Assembly (NCBI GenBank): GCA_016794145.1
Contig: JAEUKP010000011.1
Location: 113,566-177,565 of the forward strand
Source of the DNA: Alphaproteobacteria bacterium
GTDB taxonomy: Bacteria; Pseudomonadota; Alphaproteobacteria; Micavibrionales; Micavibrionaceae
DNA: 64,000 bases
Direction of reading: 5' to 3'
Shown here: piece by piece, positions 25,844 through 34,381 of the stretch
How positions within the stretch are numbered: position 1 is the first letter of the stretch
How the letters are laid out: every line of letters starts with the position of its first letter
Position numbers and translations under genes: made by a program
Notes under the pieces: model-generated
The model's database searches: none
The model's input: only the letters and a program-made list of their open reading frames with translations
What the model was told of the DNA's origin: nothing

Positions 25844-26821
25844 CTAAGATGTCCCTACACCTAGATTATAACCAACTGATTGATATCGTTGAGGGTGAGG
25901 AGGATCGTTTCGGACCTCAGAAGGAGCAACAACCCCAAGCGTGGATGCTGGGCCCCTGCCAATTTCTCTCCCGTGAGGGGTTATAGTTCTTATTTCCGGA
26001 GAGGCTCCAGTGATTTCTGATAGCGCCCGAGGGAGCCTACCAGAATCATTCCCGAGACTTGTTTGGTGTCCACCACCATCAAATGTATCCTTAATACCTT
26101 CTAAGCCCGTCATAACTCGGCCGAAGAAACCTTGTGCCCCTGGGTTTTGTATAGCTAAAACTTTGCCACTTGCTAAATCTGCTGGGGTTCCAGCCGCAGG
26201 CCCCCCGAGTTGGCCTCTCACCATTGTTGTTGCTACTCCGGGCATCGTTGTTGTTGCTGTTGCTCCAGTATATGCTGGGGGCTCTTCCCTCTTGAGTGGA
26301 GGAGAGGGTGTTTCTGTGTTCTTTTCTGGGGATCCCCGAATAACGCCCTGAATCTCTTGAAAAGAGGGAGCATGAGGGCTGCCTGGAACGTCTACACGGG
26401 CAGCTCTTTTTATGATTTTATGCGCATCTTTAGGATTATCTACGATTCTTTGAACAGCCTCAAGCAACGCGTGAGGGTTCTCCGGATTATTCTTGCAGGC
26501 GCTTTCTGCATAATTCTTGAAATTATTGAATTTTACTTGATCGTTTTCATGCATTGCTGCGCCCAAATTTCTGTAAGCCTCAGGATTTTTCCTTGATAGG
26601 GTTGCAAGATAGCGCGCAGATTCGGCAAATTGGGCTCCATCCGGGCTAGTCTTTGATTTTTCGTTCAAATAATTCACAAGATGATCTGCCATTTGTGGTG
26701 GAGATAAATTTTCTAAGGGATTTGGTGGTGATTCGAAGCAACGGGTTTTTTCGGGGCCAATCAAAGAAAGTACCCCGATAGCAGCTCTCATCAAAAAATT
26801 GTTATTATTATCAGAGCCCAT
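25844..26821 (-). CDS. Hypothetical protein, Pro/Thr-rich, unrecognised
   Basis: About 325 residues from the ATG at 26821, which has a good GAGGGTGGA ribosome site; an earlier start at 26854 is possible. No signal peptide or transmembrane helix is evident. Residues about 35-165 are helical and Asn/Ala-rich, somewhat like tetratricopeptide-type helices (AESARYLATLSRKNPEAYRNLGAA). Residues about 165-215 are Pro/Thr-rich and low-complexity, and the C-terminal third is Gly/Arg/Pro-rich. It is flanked by a possible small RNA and a putative metallopeptidase. The architecture, helices plus disordered linker without an export signal, would suit a secreted effector or scaffold, but nothing proves this. 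Confidence 0.6.
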   Translation of the reverse strand: MGSDNNNNFLMRAAIGVLSLIGPEKTRCFESPPNPLENLSPPQMADHLVNYLNEKSKTSPDGAQFAESARYLATLSRKNPEAYRNLGAAMHENDQVKFNNFKNYAESACKNNPENPHALLEAVQRIVDNPKDAHKIIKRAARVDVPGSPHAPSFQEIQGVIRGSPEKNTETPSPPLKREEPPAYTGATATTTMPGVATTMVRGQLGGPAAGTPADLASGKVLAIQNPGAQGFFGRVMTGLEGIKDTFDGGGHQTSLGNDSGRLPRALSEITGASPEIRTITPHGREIGRGPASTLGVVAPSEVRNDPPHPQRYQSVGYNLGVGTS

Positions 26822-27038
26822 GAGATCCACCCTCTTTTTGTGACATTTGAACAATCAATGGAATGAAGTAAAAATCAGCGATTTCGTGATTTCTTAAAAG
26901 AGCTGTTTTCATCTCAGTGGTTTGACAAATTTGATTTCCTAGAATTGGTGGAATAGTGATTCCAAGTTCAATAGACCTTCCAAATGGATCAATAAAATTC
27001 AATATTCCATGGTCTGGGTCAAATTCAACGTAATCCAA
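26811..27038 (-). CDS. Possible small hypothetical protein or gene remnant
   Basis: A 75-residue frame reading DPDHGILNFIDPFGRSIELGITIPP, which looks protein-like. The only usual start codon is a TTG at 27038 with no clear ribosome site, and the frame closes upstream at about 27057. Its stop overlaps the start of the next hypothetical gene by 11 bases, which would permit translational coupling. It may be a small gene, or the 3' remnant of a longer one. Confidence 0.35.
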   Translation of the reverse strand: MDYVEFDPDHGILNFIDPFGRSIELGITIPPILGNQICQTTEMKTALLRNHEIADFYFIPLIVQMSQKEGGSHGL

Positions 27039-27567
27039 TAGAATTGAAATTGTTTGTCATGCAAGAGTAAAATCTCTGACTCTTCGTTGACGAGCAGATT
27101 GACGCTCATAATGTCAGATAACTTAACAAATTTGTTACTGTTTTTTTCTGATTTTCTTGAGTGATCGCCTGACCCCCGAATATGAGTTCCAGAATTTCTT
27201 ATAACATCAATCCTTTTTTGCTCATTTTTTCATAATTGAATAGTATCGTTTAAATATTAAAAAGAGTTTAACTCCACTCGAGACCCTCGCTTTCATCCTT
27301 TGATGTGGGAATGTTCAATTATAAAAAATGTCCGATTATTATTCAAAACGACTATGGGAGGACATAAGTCTTTTGAAGCCAAATTTGTTCATTGATGAAA
27401 CACCCTAAGAACGTGCTCGGAATTTTTATGCTTAAAGATTTTGGCCAGAAATAAAAAAAGAGAGACAAAAAACATAAATTTACATATAATTTAATAAACT
27501 ATTGTATAGTAGATCAGATTTACTTTTATAAATAATTTTTGATCTTATTCAAACTGGATTCATTATT
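27039..27567. other. AT-rich gene-free stretch
   Basis: About 530 bases of AT-rich DNA between the small minus-strand frame and the metallopeptidase gene. No long open frame, tRNA, repeat array or transposase remnant was recognised. A 26-codon plus-strand frame at about 27328-27408 is too short to support. The last 110 bases are extremely AT-rich and hold a candidate promoter for the downstream gene. Confidence 0.6.
27462..27490 (+). promoter_or_regulatory. Candidate promoter of the metallopeptidase gene
   Basis: A perfect TATAAT at 27485-27490 is preceded by GAGACA (27462-27467, four of six matches to TTGACA) at a 17-base spacing. The start codon is 77 bases downstream. Confidence 0.4.
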
Positions 27568-28602
27568 ATGGATACAAGAGATGATGTACGCCGAACTATT
27601 AATAATTTTAGAGAAAATATAGCGTCGCTCTTGCAGCCGCCGGGGGCTAAATTGCGAGCTGATCATAGCCTTAGGCATCTCGGGTTTGGTCCAGAATTTA
27701 TAGCTTTTGACAAACGGCGTGGAGCGACATTTTCTAGTCAATCTGACATTTTGGTTCAAGGAAGGGGAAATGTTACGCCTCAATTTTTAAGATGGAACCA
27801 AGAAATCCTAGATCAACTTCCTCCTTTTATCAGAAAAATGTTAGGCGAATTTGATACACAAATAATGGTAGGGAGGAGTGTATTCGACATAGATCCGGTC
27901 GTAGCCAGAGAGGTGCGGAAAGAATTGGAAGGACGGACTATGGCGGACGGCTCTGCTGGGGCTTTTTTCCCTGGGTCCCGAATAGCGGGCATATTCGAGG
28001 ATAAAACATGTGGCAACAGAAGTATGGGGGAGTGTAAATCAAACATATGGAGAGCTAGTGCTCATGAGGTTGGGCATGCGATTGATAAGTTTTTAGGCTA
28101 TCCATCAGAGTCAGAAAAATTTAGGAGCGCTTATAAGATGGATATGGAGGGCTTAATTCAAAAAGGGCATGATCTTGCTTTGAAATATGGTGTGGAGCCA
28201 AATAAAATTGATCAATATACAGATGAAGATCTGTTTAGAAAGGGTTTAGGAGATGACACGATTATGCCGAGTGCTTTCCGCAAAATGGTTAAAGGTGAAA
28301 TTTTAACTGGTAAAATTTTAAGTTTAGACAAATATGTTCATGATAATGCGCAAGCTGGTGGTTTGCACGATTCACCTGAGCGAGCAATGTCCGAGCTGTT
28401 TGCAGAACTAACGATGGAGCATTTGGTTGCCCGTCACAAGAAGGGCGGTAAAGACAAAGATCTTCCTTCTTCTGATCGGATTACAAGCCTGATGCCAAAT
28501 TGTGCAGCATTCGTTCGGGGCACGATGGAAAATTTGGAGCGGTATTATAGTTTTGCGCCTCGTCCTAAAGTTGTTGAATTTACCCCGCAATCATTTTTTT
28601 AA
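27568..28602 (+). CDS. Putative zinc metallopeptidase, anthrax-lethal-factor-like (HExxH)
   Basis: A 344-residue protein without signal peptide or membrane segment. The zinc motif HEVGHAID places His166, Glu167 and His170; a later SELFAEL segment (Glu276 or Glu280) would supply the third ligand, as in the E-x-FAE motif of lethal-factor (ATLF)-type peptidases. The first 120 residues look like a separate alpha-helical region. It lies alone in an AT-rich accessory patch and converges on the ferredoxin gene with an 11-base gap. Proteins of this kind are often toxins or effectors delivered by a secretion system, but a household intracellular protease is possible. The ribosome site is weak. Confidence 0.65.
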   Translation: MDTRDDVRRTINNFRENIASLLQPPGAKLRADHSLRHLGFGPEFIAFDKRRGATFSSQSDILVQGRGNVTPQFLRWNQEILDQLPPFIRKMLGEFDTQIMVGRSVFDIDPVVAREVRKELEGRTMADGSAGAFFPGSRIAGIFEDKTCGNRSMGECKSNIWRASAHEVGHAIDKFLGYPSESEKFRSAYKMDMEGLIQKGHDLALKYGVEPNKIDQYTDEDLFRKGLGDDTIMPSAFRKMVKGEILTGKILSLDKYVHDNAQAGGLHDSPERAMSELFAELTMEHLVARHKKGGKDKDLPSSDRITSLMPNCAAFVRGTMENLERYYSFAPRPKVVEFTPQSFF

Positions 28603-28613
28603 GATTACGATCG

Positions 28614-28961
28614 CTAAAGCCAATCAGGTTTTGATCCCGGGATCGCTAAGATCAAGCCGTCCAGGTCTTCACGCATCAGAATTTGGCACGATAGCCGGGA
28701 TTTTTTGGTAAGGTGAAAGGCAAGGTCTAGCATATCCTCTTCCTCTTCTGAGATATCGCCGTCTCCGTCTTCCGGCATGACCTTATCCCACCAATCCGGA
28801 TGGATATAAACATGGCAGGTCGCACAGGCTAGGGACCCACCACACGCCCCGTCAATTTTGTCCATAGCATGTTTAACGGCAATCTCCATAACGGACAATC
28901 CAATGGGCGCATCAACTGTTTGGGTTGTTCCATCAATCTGGAAAAAATGAATTTGTGGCAT
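28614..28961 (-). CDS. Adrenodoxin-type [2Fe-2S] ferredoxin
   Basis: A 115-residue soluble ferredoxin. The cluster ligands are the cysteines of CGGSLACATC (C-x5-C-x2-C) and the later LSCQIL. An acidic EEEEDML stretch resembles the partner-binding face of adrenodoxin/ISC Fdx. It passes electrons for Fe-S cluster assembly or to P450-type enzymes. It follows the cysteine desulfurase gene by four bases, which favours a role in Fe-S biogenesis. Confidence 0.92.
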   Translation of the reverse strand: MPQIHFFQIDGTTQTVDAPIGLSVMEIAVKHAMDKIDGACGGSLACATCHVYIHPDWWDKVMPEDGDGDISEEEEDMLDLAFHLTKKSRLSCQILMREDLDGLILAIPGSKPDWL

Positions 28962-28965
28962 CGGC

Positions 28966-30081
28966 TCAGTCCTTTAATAATCTGGTCCCGATTGTATTCC
29001 ATACCTTTATGAAATGCTCAATATCTTTTTCTGTTGTTGTATGACCAAGTGAAATGCGGAGAGAGGCAAGTGAATGCCCGGTATTTATTCCCATCGCGTC
29101 TCCGATCGCGCGAAGGACATGAGAGGGCTTTACTGTCCCGCTCGAGCATGCTGATCCACTGCTGATTGCGATCCCTTCAATATCAAAGGCCATTAACAAT
29201 GTCTCTCCGGATACTCGGTTTATAGTACAAAAAGTTGTATTTGCAACGCGGGGCCCATTTTGACCATAAATCTTTACGCTGGGGGATTTTAAAATTTGCT
29301 CTTCAATCTTGTCACGGAATAAACCGAGTTTCTGGAAGTCAGAAATTTTTGAAGAGGCCTCTGCTGCTGCTGCGCCAAAACCTGTTATGCCTGCAGTGTT
29401 TTCTGTTCCTGCGCGGGAACGTCGCTCTTGGCCGCCGCCTTCAAGAAGTTTTGGTAGTGTTATTCCAGGAGAGGTTATAATTGCGCCAACCCCCTGCGGC
29501 CCACCGATTTTATGCGACGAAAGAGTGAGAAAGTCGACACCAAGTTCTTCACGTGTGAACGGAATACGCCCATAAGCCTGGACAGCATCGCAATGGACAA
29601 GTGCGCCCACAGATTTTGCAATGCGTGAGGTTTCAGCGATGGGTTGGATAACACCTGTTTCATTATTCACCAACATGATTGAGACAAGCGCAGGTCGTAT
29701 ATCATGCGCCATTTGTTCAAAGGCGTTCAAATCAACAACCCCGTCAACTGTGACAGGAACCAGATTCCGGCTGACAGTACAGTCTATCGCCGACGAATGT
29801 TCAATGGCAGACATCAGTATCCGCTGCCCTGAAAACCCTTTTAAAATTGTATTGTTGCCTTCTGTTGCACCGGAATTGAAAAAAACCTGCCCCGACGAAA
29901 CATCAAGACTGTCTGCAATTTGCTGACGCGCGGTTTCAATATGTTTACGAGCGCGTCGTCCAAAAGAGTGAATCGAGGATGGATTTCCAACTTCCGACAA
30001 GACAGACATCACCGCGTTTAGTGCTGTCGCACGAAGAGGTGTTGTCGCATTATGGTCAAGATAGGTTGGGTTTTTAGTCAT
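28966..30081 (-). CDS. Cysteine desulfurase (NifS/IscS family)
   Basis: About 371 residues from the ATG at 30081; a TTG one codon earlier is possible. The N-terminal YLDHNATTPLR is typical. The pyridoxal-phosphate lysine is in LSSHKIGGPQG and the catalytic cysteine in SGSACSSGTVKPSHVL, the long mobile loop of class I enzymes. It takes sulfur from cysteine, giving alanine, and passes it to scaffold proteins. A ferredoxin gene follows directly, so the pair forms a minimal Fe-S assembly unit; iscU, hscA/B or suf genes are not in the window. Confidence 0.93.
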   Translation of the reverse strand: MTKNPTYLDHNATTPLRATALNAVMSVLSEVGNPSSIHSFGRRARKHIETARQQIADSLDVSSGQVFFNSGATEGNNTILKGFSGQRILMSAIEHSSAIDCTVSRNLVPVTVDGVVDLNAFEQMAHDIRPALVSIMLVNNETGVIQPIAETSRIAKSVGALVHCDAVQAYGRIPFTREELGVDFLTLSSHKIGGPQGVGAIITSPGITLPKLLEGGGQERRSRAGTENTAGITGFGAAAAEASSKISDFQKLGLFRDKIEEQILKSPSVKIYGQNGPRVANTTFCTINRVSGETLLMAFDIEGIAISSGSACSSGTVKPSHVLRAIGDAMGINTGHSLASLRISLGHTTTEKDIEHFIKVWNTIGTRLLKD

Positions 30082-30209
30082 CAAGATCTGAAATACAAAA
30101 TATCCACAATAAAATCAATATGTTATGAGAAACTATTGGACATTTCTTGTGAGAATGGCTTATAACACGGGAAATAAGATAACAATAACCAAGAGTTTAA
30201 CGGGAAACA

Positions 30210-30923
30210 ATGCCAGGAATTATCATTAACGGCCCTGCCGGACGTATGGAAGCACGCTATTCTCATTCAAAGATGCCAAACGCGCCTCTGGCGCTTATTT
30301 TGCATCCTGCCCCAGATCGGGGTGGCAGCATGAATCACCGCATTCCCTATTCCATTTACCAAGCGATGGTTGCGCGGGGGTTTTCTACCCTTCGCTTTAA
30401 TTTTCGGGGGGTTGGTGAAAGCCAGGGTGTTTACGATAAAGGTGAAGGTGAATTGTCTGATGCCGCGGCTGCGCTTGATTGGATGCAAGCCTTGAATCCT
30501 AACGCACCTTATGTTTGGGTGGCTGGATTCGCTTTTGGATCATGGATTGGCATGCAGCTTTTAATGCGACGTCCAGAGATCAAGGGATTTATTGCTGTTT
30601 CTCCCCCTGCGAATGAAATTGATTTTAGTTTCTTGGCGCCTTGTCCCCAGTCAGGGTTGGTTATTCAAGGGGAACGGGATAATATTATTCCTGAGGCTGC
30701 TGTTCAGAAAGTCGTTGAGCGTTTGAATACGCAAAAGGGAATTAAAGTCGATTATCGCGTGATTCCGAACGCAAACCATTTTTATAATGATCAAGTTGAT
30801 TTAATGATAGAGCATATTCATGAATACATGAATATCCGCGGTGTTGGTCAATCTGTTGGAGCCTCAAAACTCGCTGATCCTTTATTACTTGAAGAAAAAA
30901 AGGGGCGCAAGAAAGCGGCTTAG
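30210..30923 (+). CDS. Alpha/beta-hydrolase-fold protein lacking the usual nucleophile serine
   Basis: A 237-residue protein of the COG2945-like group. LILHPAPDRGGSMNHRI and FRGVGESQG give the oxyanion and Gly-rich loops, and a late NANHFYND offers the His. The nucleophile elbow reads GFAFGSW, with Ala (codon GCT) where family members usually have Ser in GFSFG. If real, esterase activity would be lost or shifted to the following Ser. It is divergent from the desulfurase gene and followed by a good terminator. The C-terminal tail is Lys-rich. Confidence 0.85.
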   Translation: MPGIIINGPAGRMEARYSHSKMPNAPLALILHPAPDRGGSMNHRIPYSIYQAMVARGFSTLRFNFRGVGESQGVYDKGEGELSDAAAALDWMQALNPNAPYVWVAGFAFGSWIGMQLLMRRPEIKGFIAVSPPANEIDFSFLAPCPQSGLVIQGERDNIIPEAAVQKVVERLNTQKGIKVDYRVIPNANHFYNDQVDLMIEHIHEYMNIRGVGQSVGASKLADPLLLEEKKGRKKAA

Positions 30924-30961
30924 TTCAAGGCTCCCGTGTTTGTGTAACAAAAAGGGAATTT

Positions 30962-30990
30962 AAAGCGGCTTCATAGGCCGCTTTATTATT
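30962..30990 (+). terminator. Rho-independent terminator after the hydrolase-fold gene
   Basis: AAAGCGGC (30962-30969) pairs with GCCGCTTT (30977-30984) across a seven-base loop, followed by ATTATTTCT. It lies 38 bases past the stop codon. Confidence 0.7.
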
Positions 30991-31065
30991 TCTATTCCTT
31001 TTTATAGGGGGATTTTATGTTCCTTTTCGTTCTCTTTTGTGTCAAAATTGACGATGCGCCTTAAA

Positions 31066-31087
31066 CTAGGAATCTATCTAGGAATCT
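31066..31087. repeat. Short direct repeat upstream of the AsmA-like gene
   Basis: CTAGGAATCT occurs twice (31066-31075 and 31078-31087) with a 12-base period, 40-60 bases before the start codon of the YhdP-like gene. It could be a regulator site; nothing else is known. Confidence 0.4.
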
Positions 31088-31128
31088 GTGCGCGCATCAT
31101 GGTTGAAAGTGTATAAGAATATTTTTGG

Positions 31129-34100
31129 ATGATTATTCCCGTTTTAAAATTTTGCCATCGTACTACCATCATGTTCTTTGAACTATTGGTGGTGCTGGTC
31201 CTGATAGCGATCGGGATGATGTGTGTTCTGTTCTGGAAATTTTCCCAAGGCCCCGTCGATATTACATTTGCAGCCGACGCGATTAAATCTGCTTTGGTTG
31301 TGTCTGGACAAAAAACAAACCTTGAATTTAAAAGTATTGTTGCCGAATGGCCCGAATTCAGTGGGCCGATTTCAATCGGTATGAGTGGTGTTCAGCTCTC
31401 CGAGAATTCAAAACCTATCCTGACAGTTCCTCAATTAGGTATTCGCATTGCGAAGGCACCCCTTTTTATTGGCCAGATTCATCCCGAGGCTGTGATTGTA
31501 AAAGATGCAACAATCAAACTTTACCGCGCGAAGACGGGTGGAGTTCATTTGTTGCTCGCAGAAGATGAAACGGAAAAACCTGTTGTCCCTGAGGCAGAGA
31601 AGGACAATAAGACGAGTTTTAAGGATATCGGAGAGGCCCTTTTCCAGGGCGGCACTTTGCCGGATTATCCGCAAATTTCTCCGCTCTCAAAATTGGAAAA
31701 ATTCTCGATCGAAAATACCCATGTTCTTATTATTGATGAAGAATTTGGAACAGGATGGAATATTCCGGATCTTGATTTTGAATTGTTGCGTGCAGAAAAC
31801 CAATTTACCATGGATATCCATTATCAAGAGGGTAAAGAGCCAAGAACCAATCTTTCAGTTCTTGTGACGCGATCCCCTGAAGACAAGTCAATACAGATCG
31901 AAGCAAGTATTGATCAGGTAAATGTCTCGACCTTAGGGCGGTTGTTCTTGCCAGTTGGAAATCAAAAAGAATTGCAATTTATTTTAAAAGGAAAAATGGA
32001 AGGTCATCTGGATAAAGACTGGAGTCCATTAACCTTGGAAACTGATATTGCCTCAGATGAGGGGCAATTTAATCTGGATGGATTATACCAGACCCCTTTA
32101 AAGTTTTCGAAACTCGAGGCGCATTTATCCTATGATAAGGCCTCTAATAAAATTGTTCTACACGATACCCATGTTGATATTAACAACCGGACTCTTCAAA
32201 TCAAGGGTGAAAAGATTGCATCTGATAAATCTAACATTTTTGGTTTGAGTGTGCACGTCCCGGAACTGACATTTGATGAAATTCATGATATCTGGCCCGA
32301 TAATATGAAAGATACAATCGCCGCAGATTGGTTGGTTAAAAGATTGAGTGCTGCCAAAATTAGAGATTTCAAAGTCTATGTTCCTCTGGATCTGGATGAT
32401 ATCACAAATGTTGATCCAGAAATGCTTGATGCATCTTGGGCCTTTGAAAATCTAACAGCAGATTATCAACCTCCCTTATATCCTGCAACACATGCAAAGG
32501 GTATTGCGACCCTTAAAGGGGATGTTCTCACTATTGATATAGAGTCGGGCAAATTAGGGGATATGGTTGTTGATAAGGGGAAGGTCAGTATTACCCATCT
32601 AACGCATCCGACCAAAATTGGGGATGTTGTCATTGATGCCGATTTGCGTGGAGATGTATCAACTGTTCTTGAGTATATCAGTCTTGATCCTATCTCTTTG
32701 GGGAATCAGGTTGGTCTTGATCCAGACAAGGTCAAGGGAACAACAAAATTAAATGCCAAGGTTTCTTTTCCAGCCCTTAAAGATTTACCAAAGGATGATG
32801 TAAAAGTTGTGGTTCAGGCTACATTGAATGATGTTCTTCTGCCGTCAATCGTCCGTGGGATGGATTTGACAGGTGGGCCATATAACTTATCTGTTAAAGG
32901 CGGGGGCGTGACTGTATCGGGTCAGGGTGCATTAAATAAGCAGCCAATTGATTTGACCTATACACAATATATAGATCCAAGCACAGCACCTTTTTTAAGT
33001 TCTATAAAGGCAAAGATCCTTGCGGATAAACCCCTGCGTGAGAAATTCGGTGTTCATCTTGACCAGTTTATTGATGGGACTGTCCCAGTCCAAGTTGAGT
33101 ATCAACAAGAACGAAATCAGGATGAAACAGTTTCGATGAAGGCTGATTTAACGCCGGTTATACTTCAATTTTCACCATTCAGGTATAAAAAGAAAATCGG
33201 GCAGGTCGCAGATGCATCTGCGCAGATTCTTATCCAGAAGGGAGAGGTTCGTCATATCAATGATCTAAAGATCACCATTGATAAGGGAGGTATGGCAACA
33301 GGGGATATTAAATTTGGTCGTGTTGGGAAAACAAATGATGTAAAAACCGGTAAATTTTCAAATGTGACCCTCGCTGGGGCCAATCAGTTTGCCCTTGATT
33401 TCACCCAAACATCACCAAATGTATTTGATATTGATATCACTGGCAAACAACTGGATGCCCGCCCGTTTCTGAGTGGGGGGGCTAAAGATATCAAAAAATC
33501 TGGTGATGCATCTGTTGTGAATGCAACTGTAAAGGTAGCACAAATAAAAACAGGTGCCGGTCCTGAGCATCTTCTTCTTTCACCTGTTCTGTCTTTGAAA
33601 ACGGATGCGGCTGGGGATGTTTCTTTCCTGGATTTGAGAGGTGGTTTTCCGGGAGGGACAGTATCTGTTTCTTTAAAGCCGGATGATCAGGGGCGGACAA
33701 AACTTCAGATCAAATCTGACAATGCGGGTGGTGCGTTAAAAGCCCTTGATCTTTATGACCAAATGATTGGGGGGCAGATGGATATTCGTGGCATTCAAAT
33801 CAAAGGGGGCGGCATAAATGATATTGTTGGCCGTGCAATTATCAAGGATTTTACTGTTGTGAAAGCCCCTATCCTTGCAAAGCTTATTAATCTTTTTTCT
33901 CTCTCTGGCCTAACAGAGTTGTTGCAGAACAAAGGAATTGAATTCAAGAATTTAAAAACTGATTTCGAATGGAAAGATACAAAGGCAGGTCGTATCGTTT
34001 CCTTGCAAAATGGTCGTACAACCGGCGCATCTATCGGGTTAACCTTTGGCGGAAATATAAATCAAGATAAAGGAACAGTTGATATCAGCGGAACATTTGT

Positions 34101-34374
34101 GCCGATGTCTGAAATCAATAGTTTCTTCAGTAAGATCCCGTTGATTGGAAGTTTGTTAACCGGAGGGAAGAACGGTGGGATTATTGCTGCAACCTATGCC
34201 ATGACAGGTCAATCAAGTGATCCGAAAGTGTTCTTGAACCCACTTTCTGTTTTGACGCCAGGCTTCCTGAGGTCCATCCTTTTTGAAGGTAACAAAGATG
34301 TATTCGATGATCTGCCATCTGATCAGAAAGATCCGCCGTCCCGGCCAGCCAAGAAAAAATCGTATAACAATTAA
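31129..34374 (+). CDS. YhdP/AsmA-like envelope protein (DUF3971)
   Basis: A 1081-residue protein with an N-terminal membrane anchor (about 15-37) and a very long periplasmic, beta-rich region built of repeating strand patterns. The central part resembles DUF3971 and the region about 870-1000 (VGRAIIKDFTVVKAPILAKLINLFSLSGLTELLQ) the AsmA-like C-terminal domain. E. coli YhdP, TamB and AsmA-type proteins form bridge-like beta-grooves that carry phospholipid to the outer membrane. ATG at 31129 is used; ATG at 31171 would leave a shorter cytoplasmic tail. It converges on tyrS with a seven-base gap. Confidence 0.85.
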   Translation: MIIPVLKFCHRTTIMFFELLVVLVLIAIGMMCVLFWKFSQGPVDITFAADAIKSALVVSGQKTNLEFKSIVAEWPEFSGPISIGMSGVQLSENSKPILTVPQLGIRIAKAPLFIGQIHPEAVIVKDATIKLYRAKTGGVHLLLAEDETEKPVVPEAEKDNKTSFKDIGEALFQGGTLPDYPQISPLSKLEKFSIENTHVLIIDEEFGTGWNIPDLDFELLRAENQFTMDIHYQEGKEPRTNLSVLVTRSPEDKSIQIEASIDQVNVSTLGRLFLPVGNQKELQFILKGKMEGHLDKDWSPLTLETDIASDEGQFNLDGLYQTPLKFSKLEAHLSYDKASNKIVLHDTHVDINNRTLQIKGEKIASDKSNIFGLSVHVPELTFDEIHDIWPDNMKDTIAADWLVKRLSAAKIRDFKVYVPLDLDDITNVDPEMLDASWAFENLTADYQPPLYPATHAKGIATLKGDVLTIDIESGKLGDMVVDKGKVSITHLTHPTKIGDVVIDADLRGDVSTVLEYISLDPISLGNQVGLDPDKVKGTTKLNAKVSFPALKDLPKDDVKVVVQATLNDVLLPSIVRGMDLTGGPYNLSVKGGGVTVSGQGALNKQPIDLTYTQYIDPSTAPFLSSIKAKILADKPLREKFGVHLDQFIDGTVPVQVEYQQERNQDETVSMKADLTPVILQFSPFRYKKKIGQVADASAQILIQKGEVRHINDLKITIDKGGMATGDIKFGRVGKTNDVKTGKFSNVTLAGANQFALDFTQTSPNVFDIDITGKQLDARPFLSGGAKDIKKSGDASVVNATVKVAQIKTGAGPEHLLLSPVLSLKTDAAGDVSFLDLRGGFPGGTVSVSLKPDDQGRTKLQIKSDNAGGALKALDLYDQMIGGQMDIRGIQIKGGGINDIVGRAIIKDFTVVKAPILAKLINLFSLSGLTELLQNKGIEFKNLKTDFEWKDTKAGRIVSLQNGRTTGASIGLTFGGNINQDKGTVDISGTFVPMSEINSFFSKIPLIGSLLTGGKNGGIIAATYAMTGQSSDPKVFLNPLSVLTPGFLRSILFEGNKDVFDDLPSDQKDPPSRPAKKKSYNN

Positions 34375-34381
34375 GTGGCAA

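Noticed and set aside
25726..25986. 86-codon plus-strand frame overlapping the hypothetical gene
   Set aside because: Overlaps the well-started minus-strand gene by 140 bases and shows no family pattern.
27328..27408. 26-codon plus-strand frame in the AT-rich gap
   Set aside because: Too short, no ribosome site, no conservation evidence.
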